A stretch of 64,000 nt of DNA from Armatimonadetes bacterium DC (GTDB lineage Bacteria; Armatimonadota; Fimbriimonadia; Fimbriimonadales; GBS-DC), in NCBI GenBank assembly GCA_001442985.1, contig LDYB01000025.1, positions 1 through 64,000 on the forward strand, written 5' to 3'. The first letter of the stretch is position 1. Each line of letters begins with the position of its first letter. The notes below the pieces were generated by a model, which saw only the letters and a list, made by a program, of their open reading frames with translations, had not been told where the DNA came from and ran no database searches. A program made the translations under genes and the position numbers. Shown in pieces: positions 41,592 to 49,338 of this stretch.

Positions 41592-41620
41592 TTGAATGGA
41601 TTGTCTGAATGCGCTATAAT
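41592..41620 (+). promoter_or_regulatory. Promoter of the DUF1501 gene
   Basis: TTGAAT at 41592-41597, a 17-nt spacer and a perfect TATAAT at 41615-41620. The leader is about 55 nt and holds GAGGGTCTCC-type complementarity (GGAGGCTCC and GGGAGACCCTC) before the Shine-Dalgarno GAAGGAG. Confidence 0.7.
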
Positions 41621-41680
41621 TAGTGCAGGGCAGTGAGGAGGCTCCGTTTCAGGGAGACCCTCACGAAGGAGTGAGCTGTT

Positions 41681-43126
41681 ATGCGAGAGCAGAAGCTGGA
41701 TCAGGAAACTTTGAAGTTGATCACGCGCCGCCATTTCTTCCGCATGTGCGGCTACGGGATAGGGGCGCTGGCGCTGAACGCGCTGATGAATGAGAAACTG
41801 TTCGCTGCCTCAGACCCGCTCGCGCCCAAGCCGCCCCACTTCAAGCCTCGCGCGAAACGGGTGATTTTTCTGTTTATGGCGGGGGCGCCCTCGCAGATTG
41901 ACCTGTTCGATTATAAACCGACTCTACAGCGCTACGACGGTCAACCCTGCCCCGAAAGCCTGCTACAGGGGGAGCGATTCGCCTTCATCAAGGGGCGCCC
42001 GACGCTGCTTGGCTCGCCATACAAATTCAGCAAGCACGGGCAATCGGGTCAGGAAATCTCCGAGCTGCTACCCCACATCGCTCAGATTGCCGATGATATC
42101 TGCATCATTCGCTCCATGCAGACCGACCAGTTCAACCATGCACCGGCGCAGATTTATATGAACACGGGACACCAGCTGCCCGGACGCCCCAGCATGGGGT
42201 CGTGGCTCACCTACGGCTTGGGCACGGAGAATCGCGACCTGCCCGGCTTTGTGGTGCTGATTTCGGGTGCGAACCGTCCCGACGGCGGGCACGCCTGCTG
42301 GAGCAGCGGCTTCCTGCCGACCGTCTATCAGGGCGTGGAACTCCGCAGCAAGGGCGATCCCGTACTCTATGTGTCCAACCCCGAAGGGATTGACTCCGAA
42401 ACGCGCCGTGAAACGGTGGAAGCCATCAGCGATCTCAATCGGATGCACTTGGAGGCAGTAGGCGACCCCGAGATCGAGACGCGCATCAACGCCTACGAGC
42501 TGGCGTATCGTATGCAAACCAGCGTGCCCGAGCTGATGGACATCAGCAAGGAGCCAGAGCATATCCACCAGCTGTATGGCACGACGCCGGGCAAACCCTC
42601 CTTCGCGAACAACTGCCTGCTGGCGCGGCGACTGGTGGAGCGGGGCGTGCGCTTTGTGCAACTCTACCATCGCGGCTGGGACCATCACGGCACGGGAGAG
42701 GGCGACAGTATTTCCAAGGCGCTCCCACGCCTGTGCAGTGAGGTGGACCGGGCATCGGCAGCCTTGATTATTGACCTCAAACAGCGCGGGCTACTGGAGG
42801 ATACCCTGGTCATCTGGGGCGGCGAGTTCGGGCGCACACCGATGAAAGAGGGGCGCGGCGGCTCCACCTATCTGGGGCGCGACCATCACCCGCGCGCCTT
42901 CACCATCTGGATGGCAGGCGGTGGAATCAAACCCGGCATCACCTATGGCGCGACCGACGAACTCGGCTATCAGGTGGTGGAAAACCCTGTGCATGTGCAT
43001 GACCTGCACGCCACCATCCTGCACCTGCTGGGAATCGATCACACGCGCCTGACCTACTGGTATCAGGGGCGCAACTTCCGCCTCACCGATGTCGCCGGGC
43101 GCGTGATTGAGGGGATTATTGGCTAA
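41681..43126 (+). CDS. DUF1501 protein with Tat signal
   Basis: 481 residues. The N-terminus [22 protein letters not shown] is a twin-arginine signal. The body has family motifs [64 protein letters not shown] and [21 protein letters not shown]. The His/Asp pattern places it in the alkaline-phosphatase/sulfatase-like fold. Members are exported folded; the substrate is unknown. In Planctomycetes the gene is usually paired with a DUF1553/DUF1549 cytochrome-type gene. Here it is alone. Confidence 0.9.
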   Translation: MREQKLDQETLKLITRRHFFRMCGYGIGALALNALMNEKLFAASDPLAPKPPHFKPRAKRVIFLFMAGAPSQIDLFDYKPTLQRYDGQPCPESLLQGERFAFIKGRPTLLGSPYKFSKHGQSGQEISELLPHIAQIADDICIIRSMQTDQFNHAPAQIYMNTGHQLPGRPSMGSWLTYGLGTENRDLPGFVVLISGANRPDGGHACWSSGFLPTVYQGVELRSKGDPVLYVSNPEGIDSETRRETVEAISDLNRMHLEAVGDPEIETRINAYELAYRMQTSVPELMDISKEPEHIHQLYGTTPGKPSFANNCLLARRLVERGVRFVQLYHRGWDHHGTGEGDSISKALPRLCSEVDRASAALIIDLKQRGLLEDTLVIWGGEFGRTPMKEGRGGSTYLGRDHHPRAFTIWMAGGGIKPGITYGATDELGYQVVENPVHVHDLHATILHLLGIDHTRLTYWYQGRNFRLTDVAGRVIEGIIG

Positions 43127-43184
43127 GGGGCAGACGCGGGGCAGGTATCAGGAAGGCTTTGGCTGCGCTGCTTGCGAAAGCGGG

Positions 43185-43961
43185 CTACAAACCCTCCAGC
43201 GCAAGGCTCGACTCGGGCAGTACCTGCCCCCCATCAACCACCAGAGTCTGTCCCGTGATGTACGACGCCTCGTCGGAGGCGAAAAAGAGCGCGGCATACG
43301 CCACCTCTTCGGGTTTGCCCAGCCGCTTGAAGGGAATCATCGCCTCCATCTTGCGCCGATACTCCTCGCCAATCTCGCCCAGCCCCTCGGTCTCAATATT
43401 GCCCGGCAGGATGGCGTTAATCGTAATCCCATACTTCGCCAGCTCAATCGCTGCCGAGTGCATGAACCCAATCATTCCCGCTTTGGTGGCACCGTAGTGC
43501 GCCCAGCCAGGAAAACCCGTAATCGGACCCGTGATAGAGGAGGTCAGAATAATCCGTCCATGAGGCGACTGCTTGAGCATAGGCAAAAACGCTTTGATGG
43601 TCAGAAACATCCCGCGAAGGTTGACCGCATGCACCCTGTCCCAGTCCGCTTCGCTCATCGTTTCGAGGAACGCCTGCGGATAGATGCCTGCGTTGCAGCA
43701 GAGGATGTCCGTTTTGCCGTAAGCCTTCTGCACCTCGCTGGCTGCTTGCTGGAGCGTGGTCATGTCGCTCACATCGGCAAAAAGCGCGAGTGCCTCGCCA
43801 CCGCGCTGGCGAATCGCGTCCGCAGCCTGCAGGCTCGCGTGAGTGTCTACATCCAGAAGCGCCACCTTAGCCCCTCGCTGGGCAAACTGTTCCGCCATCG
43901 CGCGCCCAATCCCCTTTGCGGCGCCTGTAATCACCGCCACACGCCCAGAAAAGTTTGTCAT
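43185..43961 (-). CDS. Short-chain dehydrogenase/reductase (FabG-like)
   Basis: 258 residues. Rossmann motif TGAAKGIGRAMA (residues 12-23), CCNAGIYP, the Ser of LTSSITG, catalytic Tyr/Lys in YGATKAG, and the NP/PG loop AILPGNIETEG. The C-terminus has FFASDEASYITGQTLVVDGG, which is typical. It oxidises or reduces a small alcohol or ketone with NAD(P). It could be a sorbitol, glucose or 3-oxoacyl reductase; context does not decide. Shine-Dalgarno GGAGG lies upstream of ATG 43961. Confidence 0.9.
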   Translation of the reverse strand: MTNFSGRVAVITGAAKGIGRAMAEQFAQRGAKVALLDVDTHASLQAADAIRQRGGEALALFADVSDMTTLQQAASEVQKAYGKTDILCCNAGIYPQAFLETMSEADWDRVHAVNLRGMFLTIKAFLPMLKQSPHGRIILTSSITGPITGFPGWAHYGATKAGMIGFMHSAAIELAKYGITINAILPGNIETEGLGEIGEEYRRKMEAMIPFKRLGKPEEVAYAALFFASDEASYITGQTLVVDGGQVLPESSLALEGL

Positions 43962-44035
43962 CGGACTGACCTCCTGCAGGGGAATTTTACCTGAGCGCAG
44001 AGGAATCCGCCGTCTTCAGGGGGATAAAAAAAAAT

Positions 44036-44112
<77 letters not shown>

Positions 44113-44123
44113 TTGGCGCCTTA

Positions 44124-44153
44124 ATTATACCATGCGCAATACGGCTCTGTCAA
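44124..44153 (-). promoter_or_regulatory. Consensus promoter of tRNA-fMet
   Basis: On the minus strand TTGACA (44148-44153), an 18-nt spacer and TATAAT (44124-44129): a perfect match to the sigma-70 consensus hexamers. Confidence 0.85.
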
Positions 44154-44173
44154 GGGGTGGGGGGTGAGTGTGC

Positions 44174-44179
44174 TACAAT
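44174..44179 (+). promoter_or_regulatory. -10 box of the permease gene
   Basis: TACAAT ending nine nt before ATG 44189; no Shine-Dalgarno, so a leaderless transcript is likely. Confidence 0.45.
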
Positions 44180-44188
44180 TAAGCCGCC

Positions 44189-45331
44189 ATGTGGGGACGC
44201 CATCCGCTCTCGCCGCTGTTGTTTCTGGTGCGCAATCCGGGGCGCTCGCTGCCGCTCACGCTCGTGCTGGCGCTGGCGGTGCTGACCGTCGCCAGCGTGG
44301 TCGCATTGCTGAACTCCATAGACCGCACGATTCTGAAGATTTACGACTACAACCGCTACTTCGCCGCCATCAGCCCGCGTGGGAGCGACCGCCTGAAACC
44401 CGAACTCATCGCCCGAATCCAGCAGGCGCCGTACTACGCCACGCACTTCGAGACGGTGGTGTGCTTCATGAACGCCGAGACGATTGTGGGCAAAATGCCC
44501 TTTGTGGTCTTCGGCTTGAAGCAGGAGCATATTGAGCCGCTGGTCTCACGCTGTCGGCTGAAGCTCAAGGAGGGGCGCTACCCCCAGCCCAATCAGCCCG
44601 AAGTCGCGCTGTCGGAACCCCTGATGCGCAACAAAAAGCTCAAACTCGGCGATGTGGTGCTGTCGCCCTTCATCCCCGACCAGTATGCGCCCGTGCCCGT
44701 GCGCGTGGTGGGTGTGCTGGAAGGCGACACATGGCTGGCAATTTCTTCCTATGAGTTTATCCGCAATCACTTCTTTGCGCCTGTGCGGAACCTGATTATC
44801 TTCGCGACCGATGTGCGCTCCCAGCCACGGCTGGATAAGTGGCTGCGCGAGACCCTGCGCGGCGAGCAGGCGCGCGTCTGGACCTACGCCGAACTGCAGG
44901 AAGAGACCCACAAGGCGTTTCAGAATCTCTACTTCATCACGGGGGTTGTGGTGGTGGTCGTGGCGTTTATGCTGGCGACGATGACGGGCTTGCTGGCGAA
45001 CATCTATTTCCAGCAGCGTCTGGTGGAGTTCGGGCTGTTGCAGGCGATTGGCTATACACGGCGCGAGCTCCTGTTCCGTGTCTCCACCGAAACGATTGTG
45101 GTGGTGGTACTGGGCTGGGTGGTGGGCGTGCTGGTGGCGCTGGGCGTGCTGTTCTGGGCGAAGACGGCGGTGATGGAGCCGCGCGGGCTTTATATGGAAC
45201 CGTTAGACCCGATTGCCTATCGCTACACCCTGCCTGTGCCCCTGATGGTGCTGACCTTCGCGCTGGCAACCATCGGCTGGCGCCTGCGCACCTTTGACCC
45301 CGTAGCGATTGTGGAACGCCGAATCGTGTAG
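44189..45331 (+). CDS. ABC transporter permease, FtsX/MacB-like (DevC type)
   Basis: 380 residues. TM1 is at about 21-43. A large periplasmic domain (about 45-245) contains GVLEGDTWLAISSYEFIRN. Three TM helices are then clustered: about 250-275, 295-325 and 345-362. The signature VVAFMLATMTGLLANIYFQQRLVEFGLLQAIGYTRREL is the FtsX core, with the E-[FL]-G-[LI]-L-[QR]-A-[IL]-G motif. It would export a substrate or transmit force together with an ATPase and a membrane fusion protein, but neither is encoded next to it. Single-gene unit with a -10 box nine nt from the start. Confidence 0.88.
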   Translation: MWGRHPLSPLLFLVRNPGRSLPLTLVLALAVLTVASVVALLNSIDRTILKIYDYNRYFAAISPRGSDRLKPELIARIQQAPYYATHFETVVCFMNAETIVGKMPFVVFGLKQEHIEPLVSRCRLKLKEGRYPQPNQPEVALSEPLMRNKKLKLGDVVLSPFIPDQYAPVPVRVVGVLEGDTWLAISSYEFIRNHFFAPVRNLIIFATDVRSQPRLDKWLRETLRGEQARVWTYAELQEETHKAFQNLYFITGVVVVVVAFMLATMTGLLANIYFQQRLVEFGLLQAIGYTRRELLFRVSTETIVVVVLGWVVGVLVALGVLFWAKTAVMEPRGLYMEPLDPIAYRYTLPVPLMVLTFALATIGWRLRTFDPVAIVERRIV

Positions 45332-45336
45332 TGCGG

Positions 45337-45342
45337 TATAAT
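45337..45342 (+). promoter_or_regulatory. -10 box of the coiled-coil membrane protein gene
   Basis: TATAAT in the context GTGCGGTATAATT, directly after the permease stop codon; leader of about 60 nt. Confidence 0.55.
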
Positions 45343-45408
45343 TTCCGTAGCGCGCGACGGGGACGGGTTCCGCACGGAACGCGCCGCAGGCTGGAGGGGA
45401 ATGGAAAG

Positions 45409-45702
45409 ATGGGCGATCTGATTGGACTGGTTGCGGTGGTGTTGATTTTCGGTCCCGCGCTGGTGATTCCACTGGTGGCGATGACCCAGAAGCACCGCAA
45501 AGAGATGCTGATGCTGGAGCTGGAGAAGCGCCGCCAGAGCAATGAGGAAGTGCTGAAACAGATTGAGGCGTTGCGCAGAGAGATTGCTGAACTCCGCGAG
45601 ACCACCACGCAATACGACATGAGCCTGCAGGCGAATCTGGAGAACCTTCAGGCGCGCGTGCGCGCCCTCGAAGAGAGCCAGAATCAGGTGGTGCGGTACT
45701 GA
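45409..45702 (+). CDS. Small membrane protein with coiled coil
   Basis: 97 residues. One N-terminal transmembrane helix (LIGLVAVVLIFGPALVIPLVAM, about 4-25), then a long charged helix (about 28-95) with heptad pattern, predicted coiled coil (KRRQSNEEVLKQIEALRREIAELRE). The layout recalls PspB-like or YvlB-neighbourhood proteins, but no family is certain. ATG 45409 has GGAGGGG eight to twelve nt upstream. It overlaps the convergent TPR gene by 19 nt at the 3' end. Confidence 0.7.
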   Translation: MGDLIGLVAVVLIFGPALVIPLVAMTQKHRKEMLMLELEKRRQSNEEVLKQIEALRREIAELRETTTQYDMSLQANLENLQARVRALEESQNQVVRY

Positions 45703-46328
45703 GTCGTCTTCATGCCCTGAATCGCTTCGCGCATCATCATCCCCGCGCATGCGCCGAGGGATGCCATCACAATAGACAGCACAATCACCACCAGCCCGCG
45801 CTTCACAGCGCCCTGAAGCATGGCGATAATGCCGCACGCAATCCCGCCTACCAGTCCCAGCCAGGGCGCGCACAGCCCGGAGAGGGCGAACAGGATGCCC
45901 ATCATGACCCACCCTGAAGCAGGCGCGGACTTTTTCACGGACAGGGGCGCGCCCGGCATCGGCGCACCGCGAATCCCCAGCGCCTGACGCAATCCCGTCG
46001 CCGCCTGCAGAGCCGCCACCAGCGTCGGGTCTAACTGATAGGCGCGCTCATAAGCGCGCAACGCCTCCTGCAAACGCCCCTGACGATGGAGAAAGATTCC
46101 CCAGTTATAGAACACAAAGGCGTCGTTGGGGTCTAAGGCAATCGCGTGGGTGAAATGTTTTTCGGCGCGGGCGGTCTCGTTCAGCTGATCCAGGGTCATC
46201 GCCAGATAGAGGTGGGCGCGCGCCTCCTTCGGGAACTCCGAGACCGCCCGCTCCAGCATCGTGCGCGCTTCCTGCAAGCGCCCCTGAGAAAGCAACTCGT
46301 AACCCAGCTCTATTGAGGTGCGCGCCAT
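45684..46328 (-). CDS. TPR protein with C-terminal membrane segments
   Basis: 214 residues. Residues 3-110 contain three tetratricopeptide repeats (GRLQEARTMLERAVSEFPKEARAHLYLA; ARAEKHFTHAIALDPNDAFVFYNWG; GRLQEALRAYERAYQLDP). A linker follows, then two hydrophobic segments (about 138-165 and 172-200, GLVVIVLSIVMASLGACAG) of DUF4190-like style. An adaptor at the inner membrane with a cytoplasmic TPR part is the likely topology. Its ATG directly follows the metK stop (TAGATG), so it is coupled to metK. Confidence 0.8.
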   Translation of the reverse strand: MARTSIELGYELLSQGRLQEARTMLERAVSEFPKEARAHLYLAMTLDQLNETARAEKHFTHAIALDPNDAFVFYNWGIFLHRQGRLQEALRAYERAYQLDPTLVAALQAATGLRQALGIRGAPMPGAPLSVKKSAPASGWVMMGILFALSGLCAPWLGLVGGIACGIIAMLQGAVKRGLVVIVLSIVMASLGACAGMMMREAIQGMKTTQYRTT

Positions 46329-47465
46329 CTACAGCAGCTCGGCGAACAGCGGCACCGAGTCGCGCTGCTCCCAGCGGAACGAGGGGTTGCCGAAGTGCCC
46401 GTTTTTCGCCGTGGGCAGGTACTGGGGCTTCTGCAGGTCTAAAAACTGGATAATCCCACGCGGGCTGAGGTCAAACCGATCGCGAATACGCTGGATAATC
46501 TTTTCGGGATCTACACGGTGCGTGCCGAAGGTCTCCAGCAGCAGCGACACGGGTTGCGCCACGCCAATCGCGTAGGAGATTTGAATCTCCACGCGGTCGC
46601 ACAGTCCCGCCGCGACGATGTTTTTTGCCAGGTAGCGCGCCATATAGGTCGCCGAGCGGTCTACTTTGGTGGGGTCTTTGCCAGAAAACGCGCCGCCCCC
46701 GTGGCGGCAGTAGCCGCCGTAGGTGTCCACGATAATCTTGCGCCCGGTGACGCCCGTGTCGGCTTGCGGACCGCCAATCACGAACACGCCCGTCGGGTTC
46801 ACATAATAGTGCTTCACATTAATGTCCACGAACGGGGCAAAGCGCTCCAGCACAGGCTTGACCACGAACTCCAGCACGCGCTCGCGCACCTCGCTCTGGG
46901 TGAGGTCGGGGTCATGCTGGGCGGAAATCACGACGGTATCGAGCGCTTTGGGCACGCCATTCTCGTAAAGCACTGTAACTTGCGATTTGCCGTCGGGGCG
47001 GAACCCCAGTTCGGGCTGGGCTTTGCGCACTTCGGCGAGCTGGCGTGTGAGCGCATGGGCAATCGTGATGGGCAGGGGCATCAGTTCAGGGGTCTCGTTG
47101 CAGGCGAAGCCGAACATCATGCCCTGGTCGCCCGCGCCCCCTACATCCACACCCTGACTGATGTCGGGCGACTGTTCCTGAATTGCTACGATGACCCCGC
47201 AGGTGTCGCCTTCAAAGCCGTACTCCGTGCGGGTGTAGCCCACCTGATTGATCGTGCGACGCACCACATCGGGGATTTCCACATAGGCGTGGGTGGTGAT
47301 TTCGCCTGCAATTACCGCCAGCCCGCGAGTCAGCAGGGTCTCAACTGCCACGCGCGACTGCGAATCCTGCGCCAGGCACTCGTCCAAAATCGCGTCGCTA
47401 ATCTGGTCCGCCAGCTTGTCGGGATGCCCTTCGGTAACGCTCTCCGATGTAAACGGCTGCAGCAT
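46329..47465 (-). CDS. metK: S-adenosylmethionine synthase
   Basis: 378 residues, normal length. Motifs: [24 protein letters not shown] (ATP and Met binding), [17 protein letters not shown] (signature 1), and [23 protein letters not shown] (signature 2 with P-loop-like GGGAFSGKD). It makes SAM from Met and ATP. Shine-Dalgarno AAGGAGG is six nt before ATG 47465. The leader is only about 25 nt, so no SAM riboswitch fits. Divergent from nuoB. Confidence 0.97.
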   Translation of the reverse strand: MLQPFTSESVTEGHPDKLADQISDAILDECLAQDSQSRVAVETLLTRGLAVIAGEITTHAYVEIPDVVRRTINQVGYTRTEYGFEGDTCGVIVAIQEQSPDISQGVDVGGAGDQGMMFGFACNETPELMPLPITIAHALTRQLAEVRKAQPELGFRPDGKSQVTVLYENGVPKALDTVVISAQHDPDLTQSEVRERVLEFVVKPVLERFAPFVDINVKHYYVNPTGVFVIGGPQADTGVTGRKIIVDTYGGYCRHGGGAFSGKDPTKVDRSATYMARYLAKNIVAAGLCDRVEIQISYAIGVAQPVSLLLETFGTHRVDPEKIIQRIRDRFDLSPRGIIQFLDLQKPQYLPTAKNGHFGNPSFRWEQRDSVPLFAELL

Positions 47466-47497
47466 GTCTTACCTCCTTCTTTTTTGATAACGGGGGG

Positions 47498-47503
47498 ATT
47501 ATA
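47498..47503 (-). promoter_or_regulatory. -10 box of metK
   Basis: TATAAT on the minus strand in the context CGGGTATAATCC, 32 nt before ATG 47465. Confidence 0.6.
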
Positions 47504-47526
47504 CCCGTTTTGGGGACGCCATCGGG

Positions 47527-47532
47527 TACACT
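47527..47532 (+). promoter_or_regulatory. -10 box of the nuoB operon
   Basis: TACACT in the context TCGGGTACACTTG, eight nt before GTG 47541, in the short divergent region with metK. Confidence 0.45.
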
Positions 47533-47540
47533 TGAATCGG

Positions 47541-48152
47541 GTGGAACCTATGGAAAAGCGCGTTCAAGAGATTGTGTTGCGCGATTCGGCGACGCCCGCC
47601 ATCCCGAATCTGGAAATGGGCGGCAATGTGTTGCTGACCCGCCTGGACGAGATTGTGAACTGGGCGCGGCGCAACAGCATCTTTCCGCTCACTTTCGGGC
47701 TGGCGTGCTGTGCAATTGAGATGATGTCCACCGCCGCAGCGCGCTTCGATATCGCGCGTTTTGGGATGGAGGTGTTTCGTGCCTCGCCGCGTCAAGCCGA
47801 TTTGATGATTGTGGCAGGGCGCGTCAGCAAGAAGATGGCGCCCGTGCTACGCCAGATTTACGACCAGATGCCCTCGCCCAAGTGGGTGGTCTCGATGGGC
47901 GCATGCGCCTCATGCGGCGGAATCTTCAACAACTACGCGATTGTGCAGGGCGTGGATCAGATTGTGCCGGTGGATGTATATGTGCCCGGTTGCCCCCCTT
48001 CGCCTGACGCGCTGATTTACGCGCTGATCAAGCTCCAGCAGAAGATTCGCACCCAGCGGCTGGGGATGTTGCTGGAGTTGCCCACGCGCCCGTCGCCCGC
48101 GATTGAGCAGGGCGACAAGACGCCCGCCCTCGAAAGCCATGCGAGCGGATAG
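47541..48152 (+). CDS. nuoB: NADH-quinone oxidoreductase subunit B
   Basis: 203 residues from GTG 47541 (200 from ATG 47550; the -10 position favours the GTG). Cluster N2 ligands are visible: the tandem Cys of [11 protein letters not shown], Cys in [10 protein letters not shown] and Cys in [12 protein letters not shown]. Subunit B lies at the quinone end of complex I and carries the last 4Fe-4S cluster. The longer open frame upstream to 46518 is antisense to metK and is not real. Only nuoI accompanies it here; the other subunits are elsewhere. The next gene overlaps its end by 14 nt. Confidence 0.93.
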   Translation: MEPMEKRVQEIVLRDSATPAIPNLEMGGNVLLTRLDEIVNWARRNSIFPLTFGLACCAIEMMSTAAARFDIARFGMEVFRASPRQADLMIVAGRVSKKMAPVLRQIYDQMPSPKWVVSMGACASCGGIFNNYAIVQGVDQIVPVDVYVPGCPPSPDALIYALIKLQQKIRTQRLGMLLELPTRPSPAIEQGDKTPALESHASG

Positions 48153-48540
48153 CGAGAGCTGGATGGCGCAAGCCCGGCGCGACCTGGAAAGCGCAGAATG
48201 GGCAGCGCAAGGGGGCTACTATGAGTGGGCGTGCTTTATGTGCCAGCAAGCTGCCGAGAAGGCGCTCAAGGCGGTCTATGTGGATCGCGGAGCGGAAGTC
48301 TGGGGACACGCAATACGGCACATGTTACGTGGGCTCCGAGCAGAGATTGATCCTGCTGAGTGGGCACAACTCGATGCTTGCGCCCGTGAACTGGACTCTT
48401 ACTATGTTCCAACACGCTATCCCGACACGCAAAACGGAGGCATCCCTTATGAAACCTATCAGTCAGCCGACGCGGATCGCGCCCTCGCTTGTGCGCAAAG
48501 AATCTTACGGCTCTGTGACGATTTACTGGCTGGATCGTGA
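48139..48540 (+). CDS. HEPN domain protein
   Basis: 133 residues. Helical protein with the HEPN (PF05168-like) pattern: [37 protein letters not shown], then AIRHMLRGL and [11 protein letters not shown], the conserved end of this subfamily. HEPN proteins are often RNases or partners of minimal nucleotidyltransferases in toxin-antitoxin pairs. A clear R-x4-6-H active site is not obvious, so nuclease activity is uncertain. It overlaps nuoB by 14 nt and the MNT gene by 92 nt. An internal ATG at 48163 is a possible alternative start. Confidence 0.85.
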   Translation: MRADSESWMAQARRDLESAEWAAQGGYYEWACFMCQQAAEKALKAVYVDRGAEVWGHAIRHMLRGLRAEIDPAEWAQLDACARELDSYYVPTRYPDTQNGGIPYETYQSADADRALACAQRILRLCDDLLAGS

Positions 48541-48871
48541 GGCGGCGCGCCAGCAGATCCAAGCCGCCGCGCAACAGCTGGTCGCGGAGCGCCCAGAGGT
48601 CGTGGCGGTCTATCTCTTCGGCTCGCTCGCCCGCAACAAAGCAACGCCGCGTAGCGACGCCGACATCCTGATTGTGCTACGCGAAAGCAATCAGCCCGTC
48701 TGGTTCAAACGCGCCATCGACTATTTCCCCTACTTCGATTCGGTGGAGATGCCCACGGAGCTTTTCTGCTACACGCTGGACGAACTACCCCACAAAGCGG
48801 TCGCCCGAAACGCTCTGCAATATGCCGTTCTGATGGCAGGAACCGACATTCGGAATGAGGTGCGGTTATGA
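48449..48871 (+). CDS. Minimal nucleotidyltransferase (MNT)
   Basis: 140 residues. The core motif VYLFGSLARNKATPRSDADI contains GS (58-59) and the D-x-D pair (Asp70, Asp72) expected for catalysis in Pol-beta-type nucleotidyltransferases. The rest is short, as in MNT antitoxins of HEPN/MNT systems, which in studied cases modify the HEPN partner by adenylylation. ATG 48449 has GGAGG eight nt upstream; it lies within the HEPN gene. Its stop overlaps the nuoI start (ATGA at 48868-48871). Pairing with the HEPN gene is certain; the toxin-antitoxin role is inferred. Confidence 0.88.
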   Translation: MKPISQPTRIAPSLVRKESYGSVTIYWLDREAARQQIQAAAQQLVAERPEVVAVYLFGSLARNKATPRSDADILIVLRESNQPVWFKRAIDYFPYFDSVEMPTELFCYTLDELPHKAVARNALQYAVLMAGTDIRNEVRL

Positions 48872-49338
48872 ATATCCTACGCGATGTGCTGAAGCCGATC
48901 GGCAAAGGCTTGCGAATCACGCTCCGTCATTTTCTGGAGCCGAAGGATACGGTTTTCTACCCGGAGGAGCGCAAGGAGCAGTTTCCGCGCACGCGCTGGC
49001 GCCATGTGCTGCTCCGCTACGAGAACGGGCTGGAGCGGTGCATCGGTTGCTCGCTCTGTGCAGGGGCGTGTCCCGTGCGCTGTATCTATGTGGAGGCGGC
49101 GGAGAACACCGACACGGAACGCTACTCGCCCGGCGAACGCTATGCCAAGCGCTATGAGATTAACCTGTTGCGCTGTATCTATTGTGGCTACTGTCAGGAC
49201 GCCTGCCCGACGGGCGCGATTGTGTTGCGCGAAGATTATGAGCTAGCCGACTACACGCGCGACGCCTTTATTGCCACCAAAGAGATGCTGCTGGAGCCGC
49301 TGCCCGTGCGCGATGAGGTGGCAGAGGTGGCGCGTTAG
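48868..49338 (+). CDS. nuoI: NADH-quinone oxidoreductase subunit I
   Basis: 156 residues. Two 4Fe-4S ferredoxin motifs: CIGCSLCAGACPVRC and CIYCGYCQDACPTGAI, with the typical NuoI surroundings (RYENGLERCIGC, YEINLLRCIYCG). It carries clusters N6a and N6b in the peripheral arm of complex I. It starts within the stop of the MNT gene (ATGA), so translation depends on the HEPN/MNT pair. The 3' end overlaps the convergent deacylase gene by 4 nt. Confidence 0.95.
   Translation: MNILRDVLKPIGKGLRITLRHFLEPKDTVFYPEERKEQFPRTRWRHVLLRYENGLERCIGCSLCAGACPVRCIYVEAAENTDTERYSPGERYAKRYEINLLRCIYCGYCQDACPTGAIVLREDYELADYTRDAFIATKEMLLEPLPVRDEVAEVAR

Noticed and set aside
47466-47497. SAM riboswitch before metK
   Set aside because: The -10 box leaves a leader of only about 25 nt, too short for any known SAM riboswitch.
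46518-47540. Upstream extension of the nuoB frame to 544 codons
   Set aside because: Antisense to metK; NuoB is about 200 residues and a promoter lies at 47527.
48103-48138. Earlier start for the HEPN gene
   Set aside because: Would place 36 more nt inside nuoB; ATG 48139 gives the expected HEPN N-terminus.
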